Assembly: GCA_030770545.1 (NCBI GenBank)
Contig: CM061106.1
Location: 10,920,501 to 10,984,500 of the forward strand
Direction: 5' to 3'
Length of the DNA stretch: 64,000 nt
From: Macropodus opercularis
Taxonomy: Eukaryota; Chordata; Actinopteri; Anabantiformes; Osphronemidae
A program made the translations under genes and the position numbers. A model generated the notes under the pieces. It was not told the origin of the DNA and made no database searches. It saw nothing but the letters and a program-made list of their open reading frames with translations. This document shows positions 23,467 through 36,400 of the stretch, piece after piece (positions within the stretch are counted from its first letter, which is position 1; the number at the start of each line of letters is the position of its first letter).

Positions 23467-24637
23467 TGTCATGATCCGCGACTTCACTTCCGCCTCCGAC
23501 TCTTATTTTGAAGAGCTGCACAGGATGCTCCCACTACACCCCGGTCAGCTTTGGCATGATTGCTAATTACGTCACCTGTTTCTCCTTCCACTAACCTCCA
23601 CTAACTCTCCTCTCAGGCTCAGTTCTCGTCGGACCGTCAACGTCAGTAGATCTGTGTATTGGAAGCTTCACTCTGTCTGTTCGTGAGGTTTTTTTAACTT
23701 CTTAGTCCTCGCTCTTTGTTCTGACCTTGTACCTGAACTTCCTCGATAATCGTGTTGCTTCCTTCTGCTACATGTGACCACGAGAGGCTCCTTTATGAAC
23801 TATTGTATTTGACTTACTGAGCCGTCACGTCTCGTTTTGTTTTCGCTGCTCTGGTCAAGTGGATTCCAGCCTATTTGGCTCGTTTTCAGTTTGGAGCTTT
23901 TAGTCTGTTGTGACTCTTTCAGTTTAAACTCTTGCGGACATGCTGGACAGCAGCATGTTTCTGTTCCCTGTGTTTCTCCCTCATCGCGTCTCGTCTGTAG
24001 CGACCCTGTCAACACCGTCCGTTACCGCCGCGGGAAAACCCCAGACCTTCACCCATCCAGACCTTCACCCATCCAGACCTTCACCCATCGAGACCTTCCC
24101 CCATCGAGACCTTCCCCCATCCAGACCTTCCCCCATCCAGACCTTCCCCCATCCAGACCTTCACCCATCCAGACCTTCACCCATCCAGACCTTCACCCAT
24201 CCTCGGTTACCCTGTGGAACAATATCCACCAGAGGCTCCTGAGTCAACCACCTCCCCAGTTCTCTCCGGACCACAATCTACTTCTGCTTCCACCCTCCTG
24301 GTAAACCTCCCCACTTTCCACCTCTTCAGCCTTCTACCACTCATCCCTTGCCATCGTCTTCTCCTCCTCCCGAGACTCCCACTGTCCCTCGCTGACTCCT
24401 CACTCATTAACCGCCAGGTACCGGCACCTCACCTCTCTAGTCTCTGGCTTCGACTTGAACTCTGACTAACCTCCCTGTCTTCCAGATTCCTGACGCCGCC
24501 TTCGTAGGAAGATTGATGGCTGGTCGATTACACTTTACCCATAAGTTTATCAATAAATTCACCTAAATCTCAGTGCTTGGTTCTGCCTGATCCTTATCCT
24601 GTCACACACTTCCCAGTGTGTGTACCGTTTCGTGACA
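23467..24637 (+). mobile_element. Solo-LTR-like repeat, same family as 7152, with 16-bp minisatellite
   Basis: Begins TGTCATGATCCGCG and ends near CGTGACA. AATAAA lies near 24550, followed by TCAGTGCTTGGTTCTG, parallel to the 7152 copy. An internal minisatellite occupies 24041-24200. Because the repeat unit is not a multiple of three, several frames stay open across it and mimic genes (for example 23837-24304). No protein domain was found. Confidence 0.5.
24041..24200 (+). repeat. Minisatellite, 10 copies of a 16-bp unit
   Basis: The unit CCAGACCTTCACCCAT is repeated exactly ten times over 160 bp. Some units carry CGAGACC or CTTCCCCCAT variants. It lies inside the LTR-like element. Confidence 0.95.
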
Positions 24638-25684
24638 CAGACGTTATATGCACACAAGCTTATTCTGCTATACATCAAACTTTCTTGTGGTCTCTGTGGA
24701 TTTGACTTCCTCCTTTCTTGTGGTGTTTTTCTTTTTTATGTCTGTCCTTTGGGCTGACACGACTCTTCATTCTTACCCTCTTTAGGTTTGGGTCGGCACC
24801 GACCCATTTTCAGGTTTAAATGCACAAAAGAACCATGTAAATTTGTAAACTGCATCAAGGCTTTTTGGTAATACAGGTCAGTAACATCTATGTCAACAAA
24901 ATACAATATTTATAAAATATAAACATTTTATTCCTAAAATGCTGTTATTGGAATAATGAACTGTGTGTTGGGGCCCTTTTCAACCCAGTTCTAAAAATAA
25001 CATAGACAGACAACGTCTCTAACATGCATGCGAGCTTTAGCGCATCGTGTAAACATCTACAAAAACTAAACATACCAACCTGCTTTTTGGTGAAAAATTA
25101 AGACTATGGGGAAAAAAAGTCCATGGCGACGTGTGGAAAGACGTTGACGTGGTTGTTTTATTACAGAAAAAAACAAACTTTTTTGACTTAATTGAATGAA
25201 ATGTTTGTGGGTCAAAACTTACCCATAAAACCATAATGTTATAATTGTTGTTAAAAATAAATACATTTAAAACACAGAGCTGTGTTCTAATGTCATCACT
25301 ATAGAAGTTTATAAGACCCATAGTTGGCAAAAGTGACAATTTAATTATTATTTTTTTAAGTTGACAATTTAAATACAAACTTCATCAGTTGCATTTCATA
25401 TTGTCATGGTTTTTGTCGTCTTTATTCAAATGGCTAATTAATGTGTTTTTTGGTCATGGATTTTGAAAATACATTTTACATTCAGTATAAAAAGTGTCAA
25501 TTTAATACCCAACTAAAGTTTAAATAAAGGCTAAATCTGTTGTATTTCTTTTTGTCATGTTTTTACTCAGATGTGACCTAATGCGTTTTATAAACTTGTC
25601 TCCATGTTCTATAGGAGTGAGGCTGTTTCTGTTTGTCTACAGTCTCAGCAGCTCGTCCAAGGACGCACTGACTTCTTTGTTTTT
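24638..25684. other. No gene; one piggyBac-style terminal motif
   Basis: AT-rich. Around 24777-24812 lies CCTCTTTAGG followed by GGGTCGGCACCGACCC, an inverted-repeat motif of the kind found at ends of piggyBac-like MITEs. No matching opposite end was found. Confidence 0.3.
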
Positions 25685-26298
25685 TGTTACGACCCGTGCT
25701 CGTTTTGGGGAAGTAACAGAAAAACGGGAAAAAATAACCAACCAAAAAGGTACAATAATCATGAGCATTTAATGAGCCCCCTGTACATCACTTAAACAGA
25801 AACGATTTTTGGAGTTACTATGCCGTGCTAAAACAAATAAAACAAATAAACAAGACTGAGGCAAACAAAACAAAACAGGGTTGACTTTCTTCACACTTCT
25901 AACATAACAAGGTTAAAGCAAAAAGAAAACAGTCCTATCTATACACGGTGTTCACTAGCTCAACACAGAAACCTCCCCCAGTCAATACACCAAGTCTCCA
26001 GTCCAACCTAGAGGCTCACTGCTCTCCACCATGCAGCTGCACCCCTGCGTGAGCCTCTGCAGCGCTTTTATCAGGTCTGTAGTTGCTCCCATGAGGCGGA
26101 TTGGGTAAACTCACACAGGCCAGACCAATCCGGAAGGTGGCTTGGATCAGGTGACCGGGCCCCAGGTGGATGGTGGAAGACAGACGCTGAAGTGATCCAC
26201 CAATCTGAGGAGGGTGCTGGGACAGCCTGAATTTGCCTCCAGTTTTCCCCCTTTACCTGTTGAAGAAAAAAAAACCACAAAGACCGAGGGCCGTGACA
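25685..26298 (-). mobile_element. Solo-LTR-like repeat
   Basis: The left end TGTTACGACCC and the right end GGGCCGTGACA are imperfect inverted repeats with TG...CA termini, 614 bp apart. On the minus strand a TATA-like GATAAAAGCGC lies near 26065. No coding capacity. No clear target-site duplication. Confidence 0.45.
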
Positions 26299-26741
26299 GT
26301 GGTTTTATGTAGTATTATTATTATATAGTATTTCTATGCTAGACAGGATTCACCTCATTTGTTGGAACTTTCTAGTTTTATGTAAATTCAATGAAAAACT
26401 AAGGAGGACGGTACAGAACACAACAGGTTTTTAAATTTTACAGTTTGAGAAAGGATCAGAGCTCTGATGAATTCTAACCATGTTTAGGTCTAGAAGTAAT
26501 TAGAAAAGTTGTAGTCGACTAATTCAGACAAACGTATTCATCCTGCTGCAGCCACGTTCCAGTGAGACTGAATAAATCTATGTGATGGTCACTGATCAAG
26601 TCATTTATTAACAGGGAATTAGAAGAGAGATGTTTAATAGAGAACATCTAATTCTTTTACTGTTACTTTGTTCTGTCTTGATGTTTATTAGATTCCTGTG
26701 AATCACTCCTCTTTTATTTATTTGTGATTTATATAATTTAG

Positions 26742-26819
26742 GTGGTCGGGGAGCAGACACAGTCTCGATGGGAGTGTTACTACGAGTGGGTGGCGGCTGA
26801 GAGTCTGCAGAGAGGCTGA
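26742..26819 (+). CDS. Candidate terminal exon of unknown gene
   Basis: A possible acceptor (TTTATATAATTTAG) is followed by 25 open codons ending in TGA. The product is compact and charged with aromatic residues (RWECYYEWVAAESLQRG). It looks like a C-terminal exon, but no upstream partner was found and the family is not recognised. Confidence 0.2.
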   Translation: MVGEQTQSRWECYYEWVAAESLQRG

Positions 26820-29800
26820 AAGACTGAGACTCTGCGTCCTGGGCTGACCTGCAACTTCATGAGAAAGAGGCGGAGCCACGCTGCAGAACCACATTCCTCA
26901 GGTGGAGCCACACAAGCTCAGACAGGTCCAGACGCTTCATCAGCTCTTTATGGATCCAGGCTTTAGACCCAAACTGACCCAACATGGACCCAGTTCAGTC
27001 TGATGCTGTGGACTGAGCTGGTTTCAGTTGGACTGAACCACAAACCCACAGAGCAGATGCTGCTCCTCTCTTTACTCCTCTTACTTTGTTCTGCTCCTCA
27101 GAGCAGCCAACATAAACGACTGATCTAGAGTTATGTCAACTTTAAATGGACTGATGTCATCAGCTGAAACCAATCAGCAGTCCCTCCAAACGGACCAATC
27201 ACAGAACACGACCTGCTGCTCATCCCCCACACAGATGGACTAACACAGTGGGTCCAGTGGTTCTGGCTCCTCAGTGGGTTTAATCTTGATTCAGGATCCA
27301 GTTGTACAGTTTCCAGCTGTTTGTTACCGTGGTGACGAGTTTGACTTGGTTTCTTTCCAGTGTTTAGAGCTTGGATAAGTGTAGCTGTGATTCCTCTGTC
27401 GTTAGTCGTGAAACCAGTTGAGTCAGGTCCACATTCCAGTCAGTCGCTCCCAGTTCACACCCAACAGTCAAAAGCCAACAATCCAGACGATGTTTGTTCA
27501 CTGAACATTCAGAGAAAACCTGAAACCAGGAAGCAGCTCAGTCTAAAGGTCCTGATCTCAGTGAGTCGGTACCAGTGTTCCCAGCAGCAGTGATCCAGCT
27601 CAGGCACCTTCAGCTCCACTGACTGGACTCTTTAATCTGGGAGCAGAACCAGGACCCAGAGACTCTGCTGTCACATCACTGCTGTAAGTCTCTGATGCTT
27701 AGTTACAGCTTTGATGGGTTTGAGCCTTGTTACTAAATGTTGGCAGGTTCTGAACATATTGATTGATTTACATGGTTTGATGTGTTGTTTTCTGAGATTC
27801 AGCAAAACTCACAATGACAACAGACGTTAATGTGAAGTATAGCAGAAAGTATAAATGTAGATTTTAAGGACCTGAGCTTTTGAAACAGATCAACTATTAA
27901 ATAACAAAGCAGAAGTATTTGGATTATAATTCAAAATACCAACATGTTGTGTTCATGAGCCTCAGTATCAGACTCTGATTAGTTTCTGTGTAGGACGTGT
28001 TTCTACTGGATGTGTTTATAATAATGTCACTGGTTCCTGGTGTAAATTAAAGCTTCAGGTGCTTTGTTCCGATCTTTGTGGTGTTGAGAAATAAATAGAC
28101 TGAAGCATGAACCTTCCTCTTGTTAGTTTTCTGCTGCATCTCTTGTGTTAACAGGTCAGTTTTGACTCGTGTCTGAAATCAGCTGTAAAACACACTAAAA
28201 TATTATTTATCATCCAACTTGTTTCTCATCTCTTGGTTCCTCCTGCTTCTTTATTCTCAAAAACATTGGTTTCAATGTTTTTAGTTTTGGTCTTTTCACC
28301 TTTTTTTATCAGCAAATCCCTCAATTTTAATTCAGAAATGGTCAAATAATCATATAAAAATAAAAGGTTGTTGTGTGGCCTCACTATTACTGAGGGACAT
28401 TAGAACAAGTCTCTTTAATAATTTTGCTTCATTTATTATTGGATTTTATTAACAATAGTAACATTTGTTTGAAGAAAAAGGCTAAAAACCTTTTTCTTTC
28501 AGTAATAAAACTTGTAAACAACAGATGAAAGCAGACTCATTTAAAAATGAAGGAAATGGTTTAAGGGTTTCAGCTGCACAACACTGAGCCTCAGTCCAAC
28601 CAGTTATGCTGCATTTTTCATAGACACACAGAGAAGAAGCTGCAGAAGGAGGAAGTTCATGCAAAAACTAAATGCAGCTGCTACTTGGGGCCTGGTTTTG
28701 TGTTGCTGTAGTTTGTTTTGAATGTTTTCTAGTCGGAGTCAGTTCAAATCAAGTCGTTGGTTCAAAGCCACATGTCAACAGTGGAGGCTGAACGATGTCA
28801 AAGCTCTGTCTCACGTCCTCATTTTTCCTTCTGTGAAGAACTTTGTGTTTTTATGAAGTTGTAGAGAAAACAGCAGGTGTTTGTCTCTTTTCACAATAAA
28901 ACATCTGTGAGAAATACTCTAAGAAACAAAACAAGATTAATGTGAATATGAAAGTAACAAAAACCCTCCAATGTTGATTGATTAGTTTTTATTTCATAGT
29001 TAAACCATGAAGCAGTTGGAGAGAGTCAGAGCTTTACAGTGGATTTAACATTAGAGGCTTCAAGGCTTCAGCTGCACAACACAGAGACTCAGTCCAACCA
29101 GTCAGTTGCATGTTTTAGACACACACAGATTCTTGGAAGTGACTGAAATGGAAACATCCAAATCTGCTTCATGTTCCTCTGAATCTGTCAAAGTTAAAAC
29201 AGCTGTAAGAGGTCAGATTTACACAAAGAGGAGTGAAAATCAGTAAAATGTCTACACACACGAAATAAATCATTTTTTTATTCATACTCCATCACTATGG
29301 TCATTTACAGCAGCAGAGTCATTGTTATTCATGTGTTTCCAGGTGTAAATATTGTTTTAACAGCAGAGCATAACTTCCTTTCCCTTGTTTGCTAACTACA
29401 CTGACAAACCGTCACTGTGATCTTATTGTGAAAATCTGCTGCTGCTTCCTGTCCAGCTACAGTCCTTTGCTTGTTTTGCTGTGTTGTGACTCTTTGCTGA
29501 TGGTTTTCACACCAATAGTTGTTAGGGAGGAGAAACGGAAGCTGTCCATCACAATCCAAGCCCAGACCTGCTGCTGCTAAACTGCCGGACAGGACAAAAG
29601 AAGAAGAAGTAGTTTGTCTGTCCTGTCAGAATAATCAGTTAAGGACAGATGGAGAAATGACAGGATGTGACAACAAGCTGCTGATAATTGATTTAAACTG
29701 ACTCCAACTAGAAAAAATTCACCAAAACTACAAGTTCAACACCAGCTGTTGTACTAACAACACAAACCAAGTTCTCTGTACTGAGACTGATCAAACCAAG

Positions 29801-30493
29801 CAGCTGCTGAAATGACTGTTTTCATGAACCTCCTCCTCCTGCAGCTTCTCTGTGTGTGGTGGTAAATATGCAGCTTGACTTGTTGGAATGAGTCTCAGTG
29901 TCGTGCAGCTGGAACCCTGAAGGCTGAGAGTCACTACAGGACGGAATCTACTAAAAATACTAAACTTACATTACAGCTGATCTCTCTGCTGGTGAACACA
30001 TCCTCAGACATTCTCTGCATTTCTTACATAGCGAATCAATGAATCCTTCCCTTTGTTTGCTTCCTCTTTTCCAAGTTCAATGAAACATTTTAACAGGAAA
30101 ACAGATGTTTCTCCCCACGTCTCAAACAGACAGTTTAACTCTCCGAACAGGCTCCATGCACAGAAAACTCAAAACGACGTCTTCGTGTACGTCAGCGTCA
30201 GTTACTGTCCTCACTGACTGGGCCTGAATCCTTCTGTCTGGAGAATCTGACTATGACACAGACAATGGTCCAGCACTGCAACAGTCACATTAGGAGGCTG
30301 TAGCTGGTTTGTCTTTACTCAGGGAGACGTGTTTGACTTTTAAAAACAGCACATATGAACCACAGAAGAAGAGACGACCAGGAGCAGCTGATATTTAATT
30401 AATGATGGAAGGAGGATTTCAGTTGATGAGCAGGTGAATGATTTGTGTTTGTCTCCACATGAAGGTAGAAAGTGTGTGTGAGCTGATGTGGAC
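26820..30493. other. NLR gene 5' flank; no gene recognised
   Basis: Non-coding. A module of about 40 bp (TTTCAGCTGCACAACACTGA...) at about 28567-28605 recurs at about 29066-29102. No convincing promoter element was identified. NLR 5'-UTR exons may lie here. Confidence 0.35.
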
Positions 30494-33400
30494 ATGAATC
30501 AGTGTGAGGACAGAGAGGAGGGAGCCCCTCCCTCTAAAACCACTCTGTGTGGGGACCATGAGAGCCAGACCAAAGCTCAGAGGTGAGATGACTGAGACCA
30601 TCTGAGTCACACACACTGTTTAAGATTCACTATTATTGGTCATTGATGAAGGAAACGTCCACTGAATATGTGAGAGTCACTAAGTTGTTTTTCTATCAGG
30701 TCCCATCAGAGACAAGAACCTGCTGAAGCTGGACCTGAACCCAGTTGTGTGTCCTTCAAGAGCAACATGTCAAAGGATGAGATTATTTTATTTAAAGACC
30801 AACCTGCATCAGAGTCAAAGTGAGTTGTTGTCAGTGTGAATCAGGTTGAACAATCTGATGTAAACTTTCAACTGACTGATGAATTTTAAACAAAAAAAAT
30901 GTGTACATGTAAAAAGACTTAACAGAAACTTTGACTAAATGTACATTACATCATTCTTTCATGATCCACCGTGAACCACGGTCTGGATACAACTGTGTTT
31001 TGGAAAAGCAATGGATCCTAAGAAGATAATTTAAGAAAGACTGTTTCCTAGGTTACATTGTTATATTTATATAATATATATAATATTTCTGATGACAGAA
31101 GTAAATTCATCAGCGATATAAACAGATTTTGTTGAGTTTTTTTTCCTTCAGAAATAATTTTATTGAATATGTGAGAGTCACTAAGTTGTTTTTACATCAG
31201 GTCCCATCAGAGACAAGAATCTGCTGAAGCTGGACCTGAACCCAGCTGTGTGTCCTTCAAGAGCAACTGGTCAAAGGATCCTATTATTACCTTTAAAGAC
31301 CAACCTGCATCAGAGTCAAAGTGAGTTGTTGTCAGTTTGAATCAAGTTGAACAATCTGATGTAAACTTTCTCTGATGATCAATAGTTGTGTTGTTTGTTT
31401 CTGGTGTGAGTCAGTTGGTTTGTGTTTGAAGTGTTAATGTGAAGGAGAAGCTTTCTTCACTGTTCTTCCAGCAAACACTCTGATCATGGATCAAATCTCC
31501 ATCCAGCCAGTAGCTAAAGCTCTGATCCTGTAGAGGGTCACAGGGGCTGCTCCTCTTCTAATGAAGTGCTGACTTGCAGGCAGACGTCAAAGGAAGCAGC
31601 TGAACCACAAATGTTCAGCTCTGATCAAATCTGGTTATTGACGTTCTCTACGTGCAGATTTGGCTCAAATGTCTTCCAGCAGTAGGTTGAAGTTCCTGCT
31701 GTTAGACTTTAGTTGATGTTGTTGCAGTAAGTGGAGACGACTGTTTGTCCCCAGTGTCAGCACCAGAGCTGACGTCTGAACTTTGATGTAGGATCCAACA
31801 ATGAATGAATGGAGGAAGTGGTTCAATGTTACTAGTGTGAGCAGCAGCTCTGCCTCAGACTCACACAGTTCAACACATTCCCACTGGGAGCTGCCCAGTA
31901 CAACCAGTCTGATCCCAGCAGACTCTGTCTCTAGACGCCTTGTTCCAACACGTCAGCATTGTTCAGTGAGGGAGGCAGAGATAGATGTTGTTCAGAGCTG
32001 CTGAGACGGAACCAAACTGACTGTGACAGTAAAGCTTCACCGCTACAGGGAGTCTCTGACTCACTGCTCACATCAAGCATCACTTCATGGACCTTTACCT
32101 TGTGTGTGTCTCTGTGTGGACTCACATCATGTGAGCTCATTCTTCATGGTTCCTCCACAGAGTGGACCAGCAGAGCTCAGAGGTTCCCAGTGGTCAGTCT
32201 GCCCAGCAGCACCAAACACACCTGGACTCCATGTTTATGGTCTGTACATGGACAACCACTACTTTCATCTGTTGTGTTCAATCGTCTCCATGCTGCACTT
32301 TTACACCAGTGGATTGTCAGTGTGTCCAACATGGATCTGATGTTTGGCTCCATGCTTTTAGTTGGATGGTGTCATTCATAGAGTTTCTGTTCCAGCTGCT
32401 GGAGGACAACATTGTCATGTTTGTGAAGAAGGAGCTGAAAAAAATCCAGAAGGTTCTGAGTCCAGATTACCCAGAATGCTTAGAGAGTCAGAGGGAGGAT
32501 GAGGAGACGCTGGATGGTGAGGATGAAGAGCAGAGGAGGAGCAGCAGAGACGCATTTCTGAAGATCACACTGAACTTCCTGAGGAGGATGAAACAGGAGG
32601 AGCTGGCTGACTGTCTGCAGAGCAGTAAGAGGATTTATCTCAACATTTAGCATCACACACACAGTCACACATTTACTATTGTCTTAATTATTATTTTATG
32701 TTTGTTCATTCAGGATCTTCTGCTGCAGTTTGTCAGCATCAACTTAAATCTCAGCTGCAGCAGAAGTTCCAGTGTGTGTTTGAAGGCATCGCTAAAGCAG
32801 GAAACCCAACCCTTCTGAACCAGATCTACACAGAGCTCTACATCACAGAGGGAGGGACTGGAGAGGTCAACCATGAACATGAGGTCAGACAGATTGAAGC
32901 AGCCTCCAGGAAACCACACAGAGCAGAAACAACCATCAGACTAGAAGACGTCTTTAAAGGCTCAGCTGGAAGAGATGGACCCATCAGAACCGTGGTGACC
33001 AAGGGAGTGGCTGGCGTTGGGAAAACAGTCCTGACACAGAAGTTCACTCTGGACTGGGCTGAAGGCAAAGCCAACCAGGACGTACTCTTCACGTTTCCAT
33101 TCACCTTCAGAGAGCTGAACGTGCTGAAAGAGCAAAAGTTCAGCTTGGTGGAACTTGTTCATCACTTCTTCACTGGAACCAAAGCAGCAGGAATCTGCAG
33201 CTTTGAACAGTTCCAGGTCGTGTTCATCTTGGACGGTCTGGATGAGAGTCGACTCCCTCTGGACTTCCACCAGACTGAAACCCTGACTGATGTCACAGAG
33301 TCCACCTCAGTGGATGTGCTGCTGACAAACCTCATCAGGGGGAACCTGCTTCCCTCTGCTCGCCTCTGGATCACCACACGACCTGCAGCAGCCAATCAGA

Positions 33401-36400
33401 TCCCTCCTGGGTGCGTTGACATGGTGACAGAGGTCAGAGGGTTCACTGACCCACAGAAGGAGGAGTACTTCAGGAAGAGGTTCAGAGATGAGCAGCAGGC
33501 CACAACCATCATCTCCAACATCAAGACATCACGAAGCCTCCACATCATGTGTCACATCCCAGTCTTCTGCTGGATCACTGCTACGGTTCTGGAGGATCTG
33601 CTGAGAACCAGAGAGGGACGAGAGCTGCCCAAGACCCTGACTGAGATGTACATCCACTTCCTGGTGGTTCAGACCAAAGTGAAGAACATCAAGTATGATG
33701 GAGGAGCTGAGACAGATCCACACTGGAATGAAAAGAGCAGGGAGATGATTGAGTCTCTGGGAAAAGTGGCTTTTGAGCAGCTGCAGAAAGGAAACCTGAT
33801 CTTCTACGAGTCAGACCTGACAGAGTGTGGCATCGATGTCAGAGCAGCCTCAGTTTACTCAGGAGTGTTCACACAGGTCTTTAGAGAGGAGAGAGGACTG
33901 TACCAGGACAAGGTGTTCTGCTTCGTCCATCTGAGTGTTCAGGAGTTTCTGGCTGCTCTTCACGTCCATCTGACCTTCATCAACTCTGGAGTCAATCTGC
34001 TGTCACAACAACAATCAATGTCCTTGTGTGAACTATTTAGAAAGATGAAACATGAACTTACACAGTTTTACCAGGACGCATTGGACCAGGCCTTACAGAG
34101 TCCAAATGGACACCTGGACCTGTTCCTCCGCTTCCTCCTCGGTCTTTCACTGCAGACCAATCAGACACTACTACAAGGTCTGATGACCCAGACAGGAAGT
34201 AGCTCACAGACCAATCAGGAAACAGTCCAGTTCATCAAGGAGAAGCTCAGAGAGGATCTGTCTGCAGAGAGAAGCATCAACCTGTTCCACTGTCTGAATG
34301 AACTGAATGATGGTTCTCTAGTGGAGCAGATCCAACAGAACCTGAGATCAGGACGTCTCTCCACACATGAACTGTCTCCTGCTCAGTGGTCGGCTCTGGT
34401 CTTCATCTTACTGTCATCAGAAGAAGATCTGGATGTGTTTGACCTGAGGAAATACTCTGGTTCAGAGGAGGCTCTGCTGAGGCTGCTGCCAGTCGTCAAA
34501 GCCTCCAACAAATCTGTGTAAGTATATGGATGTGTATAAGTCAAAACGACCCCACTGTAAACTAGGGGTCGCTCAAAGCTCAAAAACACACAAGTGTTGG
34601 CTAAAACAGCCTTCATGGGTGTTACATGTAGCATGTAACATGTAAGCACACGTGTTCAATGCTACATGTAAGCATTGAACACGTGTGTGTCTATGATGAA
34701 CAAGTTCATCCAACCGTTCATCTAGATAAAGTGTGTTTTGATTTATCGTCTATCAGTGGCTGTTTTATCCAACTCTTGTGTGGTTTTTGAGCTTTGGGCG
34801 CCCTCTATTTTAATTTTGACACCATGAAAGCCTGCACGAGGGTTAAATAAGACACATACTTAAAATACTTTTTTACTTTTATGTTGAAAATAAGAGACGG
34901 ACATTAAATACATTTATTTATTTTTTTTCCCCTCACTAGACTGAGTGGTTGTAACCTGTCAGAGAGAAGCTGTGAAGCTTTGTCCTCAGTTCTCAGCTCT
35001 CAGTCCTCTAGTCTGAGAGAACTGGACCTGAGTAACAACGACCTGCAGGATTCAGGAGTGAAGCTGTTGTCTGATGGACTGAAGAGTCCACACTGTCAAC
35101 TGGAGACTCTCAGGTCAGGATTGATGAACTTCACTACACTCTCTTCAGTTTGTGAAGCATAACACTATACAAAATGTTTATTTTTTGTTCCCATATTTGT
35201 GGTACTTAGCCTACAGGACAGTGTAGTAAAATCTGTTCGTAGATACTCTGAGATCTGCTTAAGAAGTTTGCCTTTTTTGCTGTTTTGTATTGTATAACAG
35301 AAGGTCTAAACCAAACCTTTTTTCTCATTTCAGTGACATCAGGTTCAGTGTGTGACTTGGTGATGGTTGTAATTGTGACACGTCCATCAAGTCTTCTCTG
35401 TGTTGTTGTGTGTCTGCAGGCTGTCAGGTTGTCTGGTCACAGAGGGAGGTTGTGCTTCTTTGGCCTCAGCTCTGAGCTCCAACCCCTCCCATCTGAGAGA
35501 GCTGGACCTGAGCTACAATCATCCAGGAGACTCAGGAGTGAAGCTGCTGTCTGCTCTACTGGAGGATCCACACTGGAGACTGGACACTCTCAGGTATGGA
35601 GAGACTTGTTTTAGCAGAGACTTCAACAGGAGCAGGAGCTGAGTGAAGAGCTCCACTAAATCTCTGCTGCTCATGTCCAGGATCAGCTGCTCTAATGAAA
35701 CATGCTTCAACCACAATCAACACAAAGTGATGAACTGTATCAGTGACACTTGCTCTGAGTACAGATGCATTTTACCGCTGGCAGCAACTGTTACACATTT
35801 ACTGCACTGAAAGTTAGTGACTCACTCTGAACCTGATATGACGGATCCTCTAGAGTGAAGATGCTACAGAAACACTGGATACTGAGCCATTAAACTGTGT
35901 CCAGATCAGCTCTAACATCAAAATCTACATATTTCTAACATATGTGTAGTGATGAGTCTCCAGTAGCTGTAGCTGAACTAGACTCCTCTGAACACAGGAC
36001 AACGTCTGAACCTCAGGGTTTTCTCCACATTCCAGCTCTGAGATCAGTCCCAAACATTAGAGACACAGAGTCCATGTATGTAGAGTTGCTCCAGTTTCCT
36101 GCTTCCTGTGGCGTCACATTAGTTTGGTGGTGACAGAGTGAGACTGAAAGCAGGAGTCTGACACCAAAACTGATCTTCAGTAGAGAAGTGAAGCCTTTTC
36201 TCCACGTCACCTCCTGCTCCGTAGATTCCAAGATAAGGCTCCAATTCCTTAGTATCTGCTGAATGTCCATCCCTACATACAAGCCTCCATCTGAACACAA
36301 TCCTAGAACAACATGAGAGCCATGTAATATCCATGTCTGCATGTGCTGGTCTGACCCCGTCCTCCTTTCAGGGTGGAGCCTGGTGGAGTCCGATGGTTGA

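Noticed and set aside
23837..24304. 155-residue open frame rich in Pro/Ser repeats
   Set aside because: Created by the 16-bp minisatellite inside an LTR-like repeat; neighbouring frames are equally open and there is no domain.
24788..24803. Complete piggyBac MITE
   Set aside because: Only one terminal-like motif was found; no opposite inverted end or TTAA pair could be identified.
31801..32381. Overlapping open frames before the NLR exon at 32161
   Set aside because: No splice-phase fit with flanking NLR exons and no domain; treated as intron.
35285..35614. 109-residue frame across the second LRR exon
   Set aside because: A different frame from the LRR exon; the correct frame is open from 35420 to 35593 with both splice sites.
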